A DNA stretch of 64,000 bases from Mesorhizobium sp. (GTDB lineage Bacteria; Pseudomonadota; Alphaproteobacteria; Rhizobiales; Rhizobiaceae), in the NCBI GenBank assembly GCA_004020875.1, contig SAPZ01000007.1:62001-126000 (forward strand). Reading direction: 5' to 3'. Below are positions 44,478-53,150 of the stretch, piece after piece. The notes below the pieces were generated by a model. That model searched no databases. It worked only from the letters and a program-made list of their open reading frames with translations, and was not told the DNA's origin. How positions within the stretch are numbered: position 1 is the stretch's first letter; every line of letters begins with the position of its first letter. A program made the translations under genes and the position numbers.

Positions 44478-45760
44478 TGATAGCCCAGTCCCGCCCGTTT
44501 GGCCAGCGCTACGCCTTCGTCGTCGTCGCCGTCATATTCTTGTGCCTGTTGATCGCCGCCGGGCTTCGCTCGGCGCCCTCGGTGATGATGGTGCCGCTGG
44601 AGGAAAGCTTCGGCTGGCGCCGCGATGTGACCTCCTGGGCCGCCAGCATCGGCATCCTGCTCTATGGGCTGACCGGCCCGTTCGCGGCGGCACTGATGGA
44701 GCGCATTGGGATGCGCCGCACGCTGCTCGGATCGCTGGCGGTGATGTCGGGATCGACGGCGCTCAGCCTGTTCATGACGCAGCCCTGGCATCTTTTCCTT
44801 ACCTGGGGTGTGCTTTCCGGCATCGGCTCCGGCGCGGTGGCGAGCGTGCTCGGCGCCACCATCGTCAACCGCTGGTTCAAGACCAATCGCGGCCTGATTA
44901 TGGGGCTGATGTCGGCCTCCAGCGCCACCGGCATGCTGGTGTTCCTGCCGGTCATCGCCTCGCTGGCGCAGAGCGGCGGCTGGAAGCCAGTGGCGATTGC
45001 GGTTGCGCTTGCCACTGCCGCGCTGATCCCGTTCGTCTTCCTGCTTGTGCCGGAGCGTCCCGCTTCGATCGGCCAGGTGCGCTACGGCGCCGATGCCGAC
45101 GACGTGCCGCCGGTGTCGCCCGCATCGCAAGGCAACTTCCTGGCGCATACGCTGAACACGCTGCGCCGCGCCGCCTCCACACGGGTGTTCTGGTATCTCT
45201 TCGCTACCTTTTTCGTCTGCGGCTTCACCACCAATGGCCTTGTCGGCACGCATCTCATCGCCTTCTGCGGCGATATGGGCATCGGCGAGGTGCAGGCCGC
45301 CGGGCTCTTGTCGATGATGGGCATTTTCGACCTGATCGGCACGACTTTGTCCGGCTGGCTCACCGATCGTTTCGATCCACGCAAGCTGCTCGGCGTCTAT
45401 TACGCGGTGCGCGGCCTGTCGCTGATCTATTTGCCCTATTCCGGCTTCTCGGCGACCAGCCTGATCATCTTCGCCGTGCTCTACGGGCTCGACTGGATCG
45501 CCACCGTGCCGCCGACGCTCAGGCTCGCCAACGAAGCCTTCGGCGACCGCAGCGGCCCGATCGTGTTCGGCTGGATCGTCGCCGGCCACCAGGTGGGCGC
45601 CGCGGCGGCCGCGGCTTTCGGCGGCACGATGCGCGAGCTGCAGGGCAATTACGAGCTGGCCTTCCTGATCGCCGGCATGACGGGCATCGCGGCGGCTTGT
45701 ATCTCGCTGCTGATCAATACCGCCAAGCCGGCTTTCGAGCCGGAGCCGCAGGCAGCTTGA
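44477..45760 (+). CDS. MFS transporter
   Basis: A 427-residue major facilitator with about twelve hydrophobic helices. The MFS motif between helices 2 and 3 (GPFAAALMERIGMRRTLLG, residues ~67-85) is clear, and the second half has GWLTDRFDPRKLLGVYY. The overall layout resembles the monocarboxylate/oxalate-formate-type branch, but the substrate is unknown. It is controlled by the divergent TetR gene. The ATG at 44477 is the first in frame and overlaps the operator. Confidence 0.9.
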   Translation: MIAQSRPFGQRYAFVVVAVIFLCLLIAAGLRSAPSVMMVPLEESFGWRRDVTSWAASIGILLYGLTGPFAAALMERIGMRRTLLGSLAVMSGSTALSLFMTQPWHLFLTWGVLSGIGSGAVASVLGATIVNRWFKTNRGLIMGLMSASSATGMLVFLPVIASLAQSGGWKPVAIAVALATAALIPFVFLLVPERPASIGQVRYGADADDVPPVSPASQGNFLAHTLNTLRRAASTRVFWYLFATFFVCGFTTNGLVGTHLIAFCGDMGIGEVQAAGLLSMMGIFDLIGTTLSGWLTDRFDPRKLLGVYYAVRGLSLIYLPYSGFSATSLIIFAVLYGLDWIATVPPTLRLANEAFGDRSGPIVFGWIVAGHQVGAAAAAAFGGTMRELQGNYELAFLIAGMTGIAAACISLLINTAKPAFEPEPQAA

Positions 45761-45805
45761 GGCATGTCGATATTCGGATGAGGCCGGCCTGCAAACGGCA
45801 ATCTC

Positions 45806-45858
45806 CTGCGCTTCCGGTGCTCACGTACTTTAAGTACGCTCCGCTCCGGTTCTCGGAG
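45806..45858. repeat. Dispersed repeat, copy A (CTGCGCTTCCGGTGCTCACG)
   Basis: CTGCGCTTCCGGTGCTCACG, an AGTACTTTAAGTACG-like centre, then CGCTCCGCTCCGGTTCTCG. The only other copy in the window is at 59611-59663. It sits in the gap after the MFS gene. Confidence 0.75.
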
Positions 45859-45977
45859 ACGGCCTTGTTTGGTCGCTTCGCGCCCGTCTTCGACTCCGGC
45901 TCGTCCTGACCCGAATCTCGACACGCCTCCCGGCGCAGGTTCCCCTTTTTCCCCTTGGGGGAGAGGGCAAAGGTGCA

Positions 45978-45995
45978 CTGTTATCAAAACTTCAT
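45978..45995 (+). promoter_or_regulatory. Possible Pho box
   Basis: CTGTTATCAAAACTTCAT, loosely matching CTGTCAT-N4-CTGTCAY, 72 bases upstream of the PhoD-like gene. The match is 6 of 7 in the first half and 4 of 7 in the second. A lone weak match is not convincing without the context. Confidence 0.25.
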
Positions 45996-46066
45996 GGTTC
46001 CGAGATACGCCTGAAACAATGAGGCGACAGCTTGGCGGTCCTGTTCAAAGCCATCCGGAGACAGCC

Positions 46067-47641
46067 ATGAACAAGCTTTCCCTCACCCGCCGCGCTTTCG
46101 TCACCTCGGCCAGCGCCCTTGGCCTTGTCGGCGCCTCCGGTCTGGCGCTGCCCTATTATTCCCGCGCCAGCCAGCGCCCGGCCTTCACGCATGGCGTCCA
46201 GTCCGGCGACGTCGATGCTACGTCCGGCATGGTCTGGACCCGCACCGACCGCCCGGCGCGCGTCATGTATGAAGTTTCGACGACCGAAAGTCTTGCAAAC
46301 GCCACAAGGCTGGCGCCGCTCGATACCTCGCCAGCCAGCGACTATACGGTGAAGCGGCTGCTCACCGACCTCCCCGCGGACCAGGACATCTTCTACCGGA
46401 TGATCGCGGCTGACCTGTCCGACATCAACGCCTTGTCCGAGCCGATCGTCGGCCGCTTCCGCACCGCGCCGTCCTCGAAGCGCGACGTGCGCTTCGCCTG
46501 GTCGGGCGACACGGCCGGCCAGGGCTGGGGCATCGACGAGACCGGCATGAAGACCTATTCGACCATCGCCAAGCACACGCCGGACTTCTTCCTGCATTCG
46601 GGCGACACGATCTATGCCGACGGCGCCATGAAGGACGAGGTCGACCTGCCCGGCGGCGGCAAGTGGAAGAACGTCGTCATGCTCGACGGCAAGCGCAAGG
46701 TCGCCGAGACGCTGGACGAATATCGCGACCAGTGGAAGTACAACATGATGGACAAGCATGTGCTTGCCCTCTCCGCCATCTGCCCGACCTTCTACCAGTG
46801 GGACGACCACGAGGTGCTGAATAACTGGTCGGACTCGAAGGACCTCAGCAAGGACGACCGCTATAAGGAAAAGTCGATCCATGTGCTGGCGGCGCGGGCG
46901 GCGCGCGCCTTCCATGAGATGACCACCATCCGCTACGAGCCGTCGGAGCCGGGCCGCGTGTACCGCAAGATCTCGCACGGGCCGCTGCTGGACGTGTTCT
47001 TCCTCGACATGCGCTCCTATCGCGGCCCGAACGGCGCCAATCTGGACGAGACGCTGACGCCGAAGTCACGCATGATCGGCGAAGAGCAATCCAAATGGCT
47101 GAAGCGGGAACTGGCGAACTCCAAAGCGACTTGGAAGATCATCGCCGCCGACATGCCGCTCAGCCTGGTCGTCTGGGACGATGCGGCGAAGAAGGTCGGC
47201 TTCGAGGCTGTCAGCAACAACGACAACGGCAAGCCGAAGGGGCGTGAGCTCGAATTCGCCGATGTGCTGCGCTTCATCAAGACTGCCGGCATCACCAACA
47301 CGGTGTGGCTCACCGCCGACGTGCACTACACGGCGGCGCATTACTACAACCCCGACAAGGCGCAGTTCCAGGATTTCAATCCGTTCTGGGAATTCGTCTC
47401 CGGTCCGATCCATGCCGGCACGTTCGGCCCCAACGACCTCGACATGACCTTCGGGCCGGAGCTGAAATTCATCAAGGCGCCGTCCGCCGAGCAGGGCCAG
47501 AACCTGCCGCCGTCGGCGGGTTTGCAGTTCTTCGGGCTGGTCGATATTTCGGGTGCGACCGAACAGCTGACGGTACGGCTGATGGATCGCGACGACAACG
47601 AGCTTTACAAGGTCACGCTCGACCCGGTGCGATCGGCGTAA
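46067..47641 (+). CDS. PhoD-like alkaline phosphatase
   Basis: A 524-residue exported phosphatase/phosphodiesterase. A twin-arginine signal (SLTRRAFVTSASALG) is at the N-terminus. The PhoD N-domain (THGVQSGDVDATSGMVWTR) follows, and the catalytic metallophosphatase region shows HSGDTIYAD, WDDHEVLNNW and DVHYTAAH. PhoD enzymes release phosphate from esters in the periplasm, with Fe3+/Ca2+. The frame opens upstream at 45869; ATG 46067 carries the Tat signal. Confidence 0.92.
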   Translation: MNKLSLTRRAFVTSASALGLVGASGLALPYYSRASQRPAFTHGVQSGDVDATSGMVWTRTDRPARVMYEVSTTESLANATRLAPLDTSPASDYTVKRLLTDLPADQDIFYRMIAADLSDINALSEPIVGRFRTAPSSKRDVRFAWSGDTAGQGWGIDETGMKTYSTIAKHTPDFFLHSGDTIYADGAMKDEVDLPGGGKWKNVVMLDGKRKVAETLDEYRDQWKYNMMDKHVLALSAICPTFYQWDDHEVLNNWSDSKDLSKDDRYKEKSIHVLAARAARAFHEMTTIRYEPSEPGRVYRKISHGPLLDVFFLDMRSYRGPNGANLDETLTPKSRMIGEEQSKWLKRELANSKATWKIIAADMPLSLVVWDDAAKKVGFEAVSNNDNGKPKGRELEFADVLRFIKTAGITNTVWLTADVHYTAAHYYNPDKAQFQDFNPFWEFVSGPIHAGTFGPNDLDMTFGPELKFIKAPSAEQGQNLPPSAGLQFFGLVDISGATEQLTVRLMDRDDNELYKVTLDPVRSA

Positions 47642-47684
47642 GGCGTTTCCAAATGACGCGATGGCGACCGCGGATGCGCGGTCG

Positions 47685-47972
47685 TCAATCCGGATAACAA
47701 GCGCGCGGAATGTTCGGCCAAACCGCCGTGTCGCAGTTGGCATCCTTCTGGCGCTGCTTGAAGGCGGCGCTGACCGGGCCGGTAACGATCGGGTCGACGC
47801 CGTCGGGGGCATCGGCGAACATCTGCTGCGCGGTCCTGGCATCAGGCGGCGATATCGGGTCGGCTTCCCTGAGCGCGGCCGCCGATTGCGCGGCGCCGGC
47901 CGCGACGAGCAGGCCAAGCGCCGCCCACGCAAAAACCGGACGCAATCTGGACATCTGATCGGTCATGAACAT
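47685..47972 (-). CDS. Small exported protein, unknown
   Basis: A ~95-residue protein with a signal-like N-terminus (LRPVFAWAALGLLVAAGAAQ). The mature part includes READPISPPDARTAQQMF, then DGVDPIVTGPVSAAF and a C-terminus with NCDTAVWPNIPRACYPD. Two cysteines near the end may bond. Starts at M1, M3 or M7 are all possible. No family is recognised. It lies on the opposite strand to PhoD and typA. Confidence 0.6.
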   Translation of the reverse strand: MFMTDQMSRLRPVFAWAALGLLVAAGAAQSAAALREADPISPPDARTAQQMFADAPDGVDPIVTGPVSAAFKQRQKDANCDTAVWPNIPRACYPD

Positions 47973-48074
47973 CGAACTGCCCGGCCCCTCAAAGGTTCCG
48001 CCTTGGTTAACAGAATCATTTCACACCAAGACGTTTAACAATCAGTGACCATTTATTTGGGGTCGGGCCTCCCC

Positions 48075-48090
48075 TTTCGCAATTGCGAAA
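48075..48090. promoter_or_regulatory. 16-bp perfect palindrome upstream of typA
   Basis: TTTCGCAATTGCGAAA, perfectly symmetric, 79 bases before the typA start. It could be an operator or part of a leader hairpin. It is a single copy in the window and has no assigned regulator. Confidence 0.4.
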
Positions 48091-48168
48091 AACCTTGTAT
48101 GAGCCGCGCAACCGAAAAAGGCGGCGCTTGTTAAGCCTGCTGCCTGCAACGTTCCCGAGACCAGAAAA

Positions 48169-49998
48169 ATGAACCTCCGCAATATCGCGATCATCGCGCA
48201 CGTCGACCATGGCAAAACCACGCTGGTCGACCAGCTTCTGAAACAGTCCGGAGCCTTCCGCGACAACCAGCGCGTCGCCGAGCGCGCCATGGATTCCAAC
48301 GACCTCGAAAAAGAGCGCGGCATCACCATCCTCGCCAAGGCGACCTCGGTCGACTGGCACGGCACCCGCATCAACATCGTCGACACGCCCGGACACGCCG
48401 ATTTCGGCGGCGAGGTCGAGCGCATCCTGTCGATGGTGGATTCGGCGATCGTGCTCGTCGACGCCGCCGAAGGCCCGATGCCGCAGACCAAGTTCGTCGT
48501 TGGCAAGGCGCTGAAAGTGGGCTTGCGGCCCATCGTCGTCATCAACAAGATCGACCGTCCGGACGCCCGCCATGTCGAGGTGGTCAACGAGGTGTTCGAT
48601 CTCTTCGCCGCGCTCGACGCCACCGACGAGCAGCTCGATTTCCCGATCCTCTACGGCTCGGGGCGCGACGGCTGGGTTTCCGAGAATCCCGAAGGTCCGA
48701 AGGACCAGGGCCTGGCGCCGCTGTTCGACCTCGTCGTCAAGCATGTGCCGGCGCCGACGGTCCATCCCGGCCCGTTCCGCATGATCGGCACCATCCTGGA
48801 AGCCAACCCGTTCCTTGGCCGCATCATCACCGGCCGCATTGAATCCGGCACGCTGAAGGCCAACCAGGCGGTCAAGGTGCTGCACCATGACGGCACCCAG
48901 ATCGAGACCGGCCGCGTCTCAAAAATCCTTGCCTTCCGCGGCCTCGAGCGCCAGCCGATCGACGAAGCCCAGGCGGGTGACATCGTGGCCATCGCCGGCC
49001 TGTCCAAGGGCACCGTGGCCGACACCTTCTGCGACCCGTCTGTGAGCGAGCCGTTGCATGCGCAGCCGATCGATCCGCCGACGGTCACCATGTCCTTCCT
49101 CGTCAATGACAGCCCGCTTGCCGGTACCGAGGGCGACAAGGTGACCAGCCGCGTCATCCGCGACCGCCTGCTGCGCGAGGCCGAGGGCAATGTGGCGCTG
49201 AAGATCGAGGAGTCGGCCGAGAAGGATTCCTTCTTCGTTTCCGGCCGCGGCGAATTGCAGCTTGCGGTGCTGATCGAGACGATGCGTCGCGAAGGCTTCG
49301 AGCTCGCCGTATCACGCCCGCGCGTCGTCATGCAGAAAGGCCAGAACGGCGAATTGCTGGAGCCGGTCGAGGAAGTCGTCATCGACGTCGACGAGGAGCA
49401 TGCCGGCGTCGTCGTGCAGAAGATGTCGGAGCGCAAGGCCGAGATGGTCGAGCTGCGTCCGTCCGGCGGCAACCGCCAGCGCCTCGTCTTCCACGCGCCG
49501 ACGCGCGGCCTGATCGGCTACCAGTCGGAGCTGTTGACCGACACGCGCGGCACCGCGGTGATGAACCGGCTGTTCTTTGCCTATGAGCCTTATAAGGGCG
49601 AATTGCCCGGCCGCACCAATGGGGTGCTGATCTCCAACGAGCAGGGCGAATCCGTCGCCTACGCCATGTGGAACCTGGAAGACCGCGGCCCGATGATCAT
49701 CGATCCGGGCGTGAAGGTGTATCAGGGCATGATCATCGGCATCCACTCCAGAGACAATGACCTCGAAGTCAACGTGCTCAAGGGCAAGAAGCTCACCAAC
49801 ATCCGCGCCGCCGGCAAGGACGAGGCGGTGAAGCTGACGCCGCCGATCCGCATGACACTGGAGCGGGCGCTGGCCTGGATCCAGGATGACGAGCTGGTCG
49901 AGGTGACGCCGAAGACCATTCGGCTGCGCAAGCTCTATCTCGATCCGAACGAGCGCAAGCGTTTCGAAAAGGCCGCCAAGGTCATGGGCGCGGCCTAA
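48169..49998 (+). CDS. typA: Ribosome-associated GTPase TypA/BipA
   Basis: A 609-residue translational GTPase. G1 AHVDHGKTT is at residues 10-18, the switch I RGITI near 45, [14 protein letters not shown] near 65 and NKID near 125. The C-terminal TypA domain ([32 protein letters not shown]) is intact. TypA binds the ribosome and aids 50S assembly and stress growth. The length matches the family. Confidence 0.97.
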   Translation: MNLRNIAIIAHVDHGKTTLVDQLLKQSGAFRDNQRVAERAMDSNDLEKERGITILAKATSVDWHGTRINIVDTPGHADFGGEVERILSMVDSAIVLVDAAEGPMPQTKFVVGKALKVGLRPIVVINKIDRPDARHVEVVNEVFDLFAALDATDEQLDFPILYGSGRDGWVSENPEGPKDQGLAPLFDLVVKHVPAPTVHPGPFRMIGTILEANPFLGRIITGRIESGTLKANQAVKVLHHDGTQIETGRVSKILAFRGLERQPIDEAQAGDIVAIAGLSKGTVADTFCDPSVSEPLHAQPIDPPTVTMSFLVNDSPLAGTEGDKVTSRVIRDRLLREAEGNVALKIEESAEKDSFFVSGRGELQLAVLIETMRREGFELAVSRPRVVMQKGQNGELLEPVEEVVIDVDEEHAGVVVQKMSERKAEMVELRPSGGNRQRLVFHAPTRGLIGYQSELLTDTRGTAVMNRLFFAYEPYKGELPGRTNGVLISNEQGESVAYAMWNLEDRGPMIIDPGVKVYQGMIIGIHSRDNDLEVNVLKGKKLTNIRAAGKDEAVKLTPPIRMTLERALAWIQDDELVEVTPKTIRLRKLYLDPNERKRFEKAAKVMGAA

Positions 49999-50021
49999 GC
50001 TTGCAGCCAAAGGGTTCAAAG

Positions 50022-50045
50022 GAGGGAGCGCGTGCTCCCTCTTTT
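50022..50045 (+). terminator. Rho-independent terminator of typA
   Basis: GAGGGAGC (50022-50029), loop GCGT, GCTCCCTC (50034-50041), then TTTT and a T-rich tail, 24 bases after the stop. A textbook terminator, which also lies at the end of the convergent DUF1062 gene. Confidence 0.92.
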
Positions 50046-50049
50046 CGTT

Positions 50050-50673
50050 TCAGCGGCACGCTGCCGACAGAATAGCGCGGCAATCCGCCTCCTTGGCCAG
50101 GTCGATGCGCACCGCCAGGCCGTCCCGAACCGGCTTGCGCAAGGCTTTCGCTCCATCGGGTTCGATGGTCAGTCGCCTTCGGTCGTCCAGGGCCTGGAGC
50201 CTTGACCGCGAGAGGCCAAGCTCGCCGGCAAGCAGGCGGTCCAGCCGCAAAGGCGTCGTGCCGTCCAGCCGAAGCTCGAGCGCGAGCGCGTCGGCGTGTC
50301 CCGGCTCGCCGTCCAGCAGGTCCTTTCGGACCGTGACATCAGGAGAGTCCTCGACCCGCCCGGCCCGGTTGCACAGCGAGGCGGCATCGAAGGCAAAGCG
50401 GCGAACAAGCGCCGGATCGTTGTTTTCGAGCGCTGCCAGCCGCGCCGGCTCGATATCGTGGCGGTTTCGCCGTTCCAGGATGGTGAAATTCCAGGAGTTG
50501 TCGCAGCCCACGCAGCGATAGATCAGCCAGACGTCGATGCGCTTGCCATTGGCATTGACGCGGAATTTCTTGCTGCATCGATAGGGTTTGATGTCGCCGC
50601 AGCGGTTGCAGTTGATGAGAGGTCGTGGCGCGATTGCGGGCGCGATCGTCCAGTGGACACGCAAGGTAGACAT
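50050..50673 (-). CDS. DUF1062 protein with N-terminal zinc ribbon
   Basis: A 207-residue protein. Two CxxC knuckles (INCNRCGD, C22 and C25; YRCVGCDNSW, C54 and C57) form a likely zinc ribbon in the first 60 residues. The rest contains LDRLLAGELGLSRSRLQALD, an S4-like segment. DUF1062 proteins have no established function. The single gene is convergent with typA and shares its terminator region. Confidence 0.82.
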   Translation of the reverse strand: MSTLRVHWTIAPAIAPRPLINCNRCGDIKPYRCSKKFRVNANGKRIDVWLIYRCVGCDNSWNFTILERRNRHDIEPARLAALENNDPALVRRFAFDAASLCNRAGRVEDSPDVTVRKDLLDGEPGHADALALELRLDGTTPLRLDRLLAGELGLSRSRLQALDDRRRLTIEPDGAKALRKPVRDGLAVRIDLAKEADCRAILSAACR

Positions 50674-50737
50674 GCCGGTAGCCCTTCCCGTCGGGAAGTC
50701 CGTCAGGCCGGCAATGTCCGAGATGCCCTCTCTTGTT

Positions 50738-50786
50738 GAGCATGATCTTTTCCGAAATCCGGGTACCGCTTTTCGGACTCATGCTC
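50738..50786. repeat. Dispersed GAGCATGA-type palindrome, second copy
   Basis: GAGCATGA (50738-50745) pairs with TCATGCTC (50779-50786), with an inner CCGAAA-like/TTTCGG stem. Homologous to the hairpin at 2808-2856. Confidence 0.8.
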
Positions 50787-51172
50787 GTGCAGGCACGGTG
50801 TGGCGAAGGCTGCGCGTGTTGGACGTCAGGCCTGCGTGGGTCACACGCGGCGGCTCAGCAATGCCAAACCGGTCTCGAACCGCCGCCTGAAGAACACGTG
50901 AAAATGGAGCAGGCGGCGTTATCGTCGCGCCTGCGGTGCATTCAAGGGAGTTGGCGAGACCGGTGGTTACTGAGGCAAAGTGATGCTCGAAAAATGGATG
51001 TCGGGCAGGTCTTCTAGCTAAGGCCGAAGGGGTCGGCAAGAGCTGTAACTATAAGCGTCGGCGGCGCCGACGCTGGCAGCTATTGTCGCCTTGCTAAATG
51101 ATCGCGCCTTGCTGGGCGTGCCAAATCTGCTCCAATCGGCTATCGTTTCTTTTTATCTTGTAGGAAGCGCCC
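50787..51172. other. Gene-free region upstream of the LysE-family gene
   Basis: About 390 bases with only short, unconvincing frames. A T-rich patch (TTTCTTTTTATC) just before 51173 could be promoter-associated. No repeat was seen apart from the palindrome to its left. Confidence 0.5.
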
Positions 51173-51784
51173 ATGCACCTCGCCTCGCTGCTGATCTTCG
51201 CCGCCGCTTTGTTCGTCGCCGCGGGCTCGCCCGGGCCGTCGATCGCGGCGCTCGTGGCGCGCGTCATCTCGAAGGGGTTCCGCGACGTCTTCCCCTTCCT
51301 GCTGGCGATGTGGATCGGCGAGGCGATCTGGCTGTCGCTGGCGGTGTTCGGGCTGGCCGTCGTGGCGCAGACCTTCCACTACGCCTTCGTCGTCGTGAAA
51401 TGGGTGGGCGTCGCCTATCTCGCCTATCTGGCGTTCAAGATGTGGACGGCGCCCGTCGAGGCCAAGGAAGGCGAGATGCCACGCGAGGATTCGGCTCTGA
51501 AACTCTTCTTTGCCGGCATGGCGGTGACGCTCGGCAACCCGAAGATCATGATGTTCTATCTGGCGCTGCTGCCGACCATCATCGATCTCGCCTCAGTCAG
51601 CGTCGTCGGCTGGGTCGAGCTGACGCTGACCATGGCTGTCGTGCTGGTGGTCATCGACCTAGCCTGGGTGCTGGCCGCCTCTCAGGCGCGCCGGCTCCTG
51701 AAGAGCAAGCGCGCTATGAAGATCGCCAACCGCGTCAGCGCCACGACGATGGCAGGCGCCGCCGCGGCGATCGCCGCGCGCTAA
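51173..51784 (+). CDS. LysE family amino-acid exporter
   Basis: A 203-residue inner-membrane protein with five to six hydrophobic helices. The LysE signature (AAGSPGPSIAALVARVISKGF) is at residues ~16-36, and FAGMAVTLGNPKIMMFYLALLP near 116-137. RhtB/LysE-type exporters pump amino acids out of the cell. A GGAAG site precedes the ATG. A dispersed palindrome at 51786 begins immediately after the stop. Confidence 0.9.
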   Translation: MHLASLLIFAAALFVAAGSPGPSIAALVARVISKGFRDVFPFLLAMWIGEAIWLSLAVFGLAVVAQTFHYAFVVVKWVGVAYLAYLAFKMWTAPVEAKEGEMPREDSALKLFFAGMAVTLGNPKIMMFYLALLPTIIDLASVSVVGWVELTLTMAVVLVVIDLAWVLAASQARRLLKSKRAMKIANRVSATTMAGAAAAIAAR

Positions 51785-51785
51785 A

Positions 51786-51828
51786 GCAATTCCAGGAAAA
51801 GCGTAAGTGGTTTTCCGCCCGGAATTGC
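51786..51828. repeat. Dispersed GCAATTCC-type palindrome, copy 5 (inverted)
   Basis: GCAATTCC (51786-51793) pairs with GGAATTGC (51821-51828). It begins 2 bases after the LysE stop, so it may serve as a transcript end. Confidence 0.85.
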
Positions 51829-51894
51829 GTCAGAACAAGAAGATAGGGCAGTTCGCCGTTTCCGTGAACGGCGAACCGCTTTAAGCCGCCGGCC

Positions 51895-52218
51895 TCACAT
51901 CATTTCGATGATCGGCGCGATCTCGACGCTGAAGGCCGGGTCCATCAGGATCGGGCAGTCCTTGGCCTTGGCGACAGCGTCGTCGATGTCCCTGGCTTCG
52001 ACGACGGTATAGCCGGCGGTCGGGTTGCTGCCGCCATTGTTCTCGATCCTGCCGCTCGGCAGCACAGTCTTCGACATGCCGACCGGATTGCCGCCATCGA
52101 CCACGGCCGAGCCGAGCTTGTCGTACCAGCCGGTCCAGGCATCCATTGCCGCTTTGCGTTCGGCTTCATCTGTCGGCATCTTGCCGGAGCCGTGATAGAC
52201 ATAGAGAAATTTCGCCAT
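51895..52218 (-). CDS. YCII/DGPF-like domain protein
   Basis: A 107-residue cytosolic protein of the YCII-related ferredoxin-like fold. It starts MAKFLYVYHGSGKMP, contains WTGWYDKLGSAVVDGGNPVG and GYTVVEARDIDDAVAKAKDCPI, as in DGPF-type proteins (PhnB-like regulators or enzymes of unknown reaction). ATG 52218 follows GAGGAG; the 24 codons upstream are part of a repeat array. A carboxymuconolactone-type gene is 240 bases upstream on the same strand. Confidence 0.85.
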   Translation of the reverse strand: MAKFLYVYHGSGKMPTDEAERKAAMDAWTGWYDKLGSAVVDGGNPVGMSKTVLPSGRIENNGGSNPTAGYTVVEARDIDDAVAKAKDCPILMDPAFSVEIAPIIEMM

Positions 52219-52250
52219 GTTCTCCTCCCTTGTCGGCAGCGTCGAACCGG

Positions 52251-52394
52251 CATGCGGCCACGCCGCTTGCGATATGCGGCTACGCCACAACCCGATATGC
52301 GGCTACGCCGTAATCGTGGATACGCGGCAATCCCGCAGTTCTGGACATGCAGCTACCCTGCATCTTGCATATGCAGCTACGCTGCAATCCTGAT
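52251..52394. repeat. Tandem array of six ~22-25-bp mini-hairpins
   Basis: Six degenerate units beginning at about 52252, 52274, 52297, 52322, 52347 and 52371, each containing ATGCGGCTACGCC or ATGCAGCTACGCTGC. Each unit can fold as a small stem-loop. The first half reads GCGGCTACGCC and the second half GCAGCTACGCTGC. No spacer sequence like a CRISPR is present. Confidence 0.8.
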
Positions 52395-52458
52395 CATCGG
52401 ACCAAATGACGCGGCGGGCAACGAAAATTCGGTATTGCTAATATAAGACCTGCGGCCG

Positions 52459-53022
52459 TCATCTCGCCATGGCGCGGTATTCGGGGTTGGGCCGCATGTC
52501 GACGGCAGCGGCTACCCGGTTCGACATGTTGAAGAAGGCGGCGGTCGAGGCGATGTCCCAGATGTCGCGGTCCGAAAAGCCGGCCTGGCGCAAGGCGGCG
52601 CGATCGGCTTCCACGATCCTGGCCGGCTCTTCCGTCAGCTTCACGGCGAATTCGAGCATGACGCGCTGGCGGTCCGACAGCTGGGCGGCACGGAAATTCA
52701 TCACCATCATCTCGCCCAGCGCCGGCTCGCCCGACAGCTGACGCACCGCCGCGCCGTGCGCGGTCAGGCAATAATAGCAGTGGTTGATCGAGGATACGGC
52801 GACTGCGATCATCTCGCGCTCCAGCTTCGACAGGCCCGAATCGCCCAGCATCAGATTGTTGTACATGTCGGTAAAGGCACGCAGCTTCTTCTCGTCGAAG
52901 GCGTAGGCGAGAAGCACGTTGGGCACGAGGCCGAGCTTCTCCCGGCATTTGTCGAAATAGGCTTTCGTCGCCTCGCTGAGTTCCGCCTGGACAAGGTCAA
53001 GCGCGGTAATCCTGTCATCCAT
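52459..53022 (-). CDS. AhpD-like peroxidase-related / carboxymuconolactone decarboxylase family protein
   Basis: A 187-residue protein of the alkylhydroperoxidase-related family. The redox motif HCYYCLTAHG gives C82, C85 and H89 (the CxxC and downstream His of AhpD). It starts at ATG 53022 with an upstream GGAGA. These proteins reduce peroxides or act on unknown small substrates. It lies on the same strand as the YCII gene; a repeat array separates them. Confidence 0.88.
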   Translation of the reverse strand: MDDRITALDLVQAELSEATKAYFDKCREKLGLVPNVLLAYAFDEKKLRAFTDMYNNLMLGDSGLSKLEREMIAVAVSSINHCYYCLTAHGAAVRQLSGEPALGEMMVMNFRAAQLSDRQRVMLEFAVKLTEEPARIVEADRAALRQAGFSDRDIWDIASTAAFFNMSNRVAAAVDMRPNPEYRAMAR

Positions 53023-53150
53023 GATCGTTCTCCTTGCAACACAACCGGCGTCGATTCGAATTTTTTAATGCGTCGTCAAACCTTTGTCGCGAAGCGGCGG
53101 TCATCTGCTACGATAGCCACAAAAGCATAAGACGGGAGGGACCAAGCGTC

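Noticed and set aside
50733..51017. A 94-residue plus-strand ORF upstream of the LysE gene
   Set aside because: It begins inside a dispersed palindrome, has a cysteine-rich unlikely composition and no ribosome site.
52251..52394. CRISPR array
   Set aside because: The units vary throughout and have no constant repeat and unique spacers; no cas genes are present.
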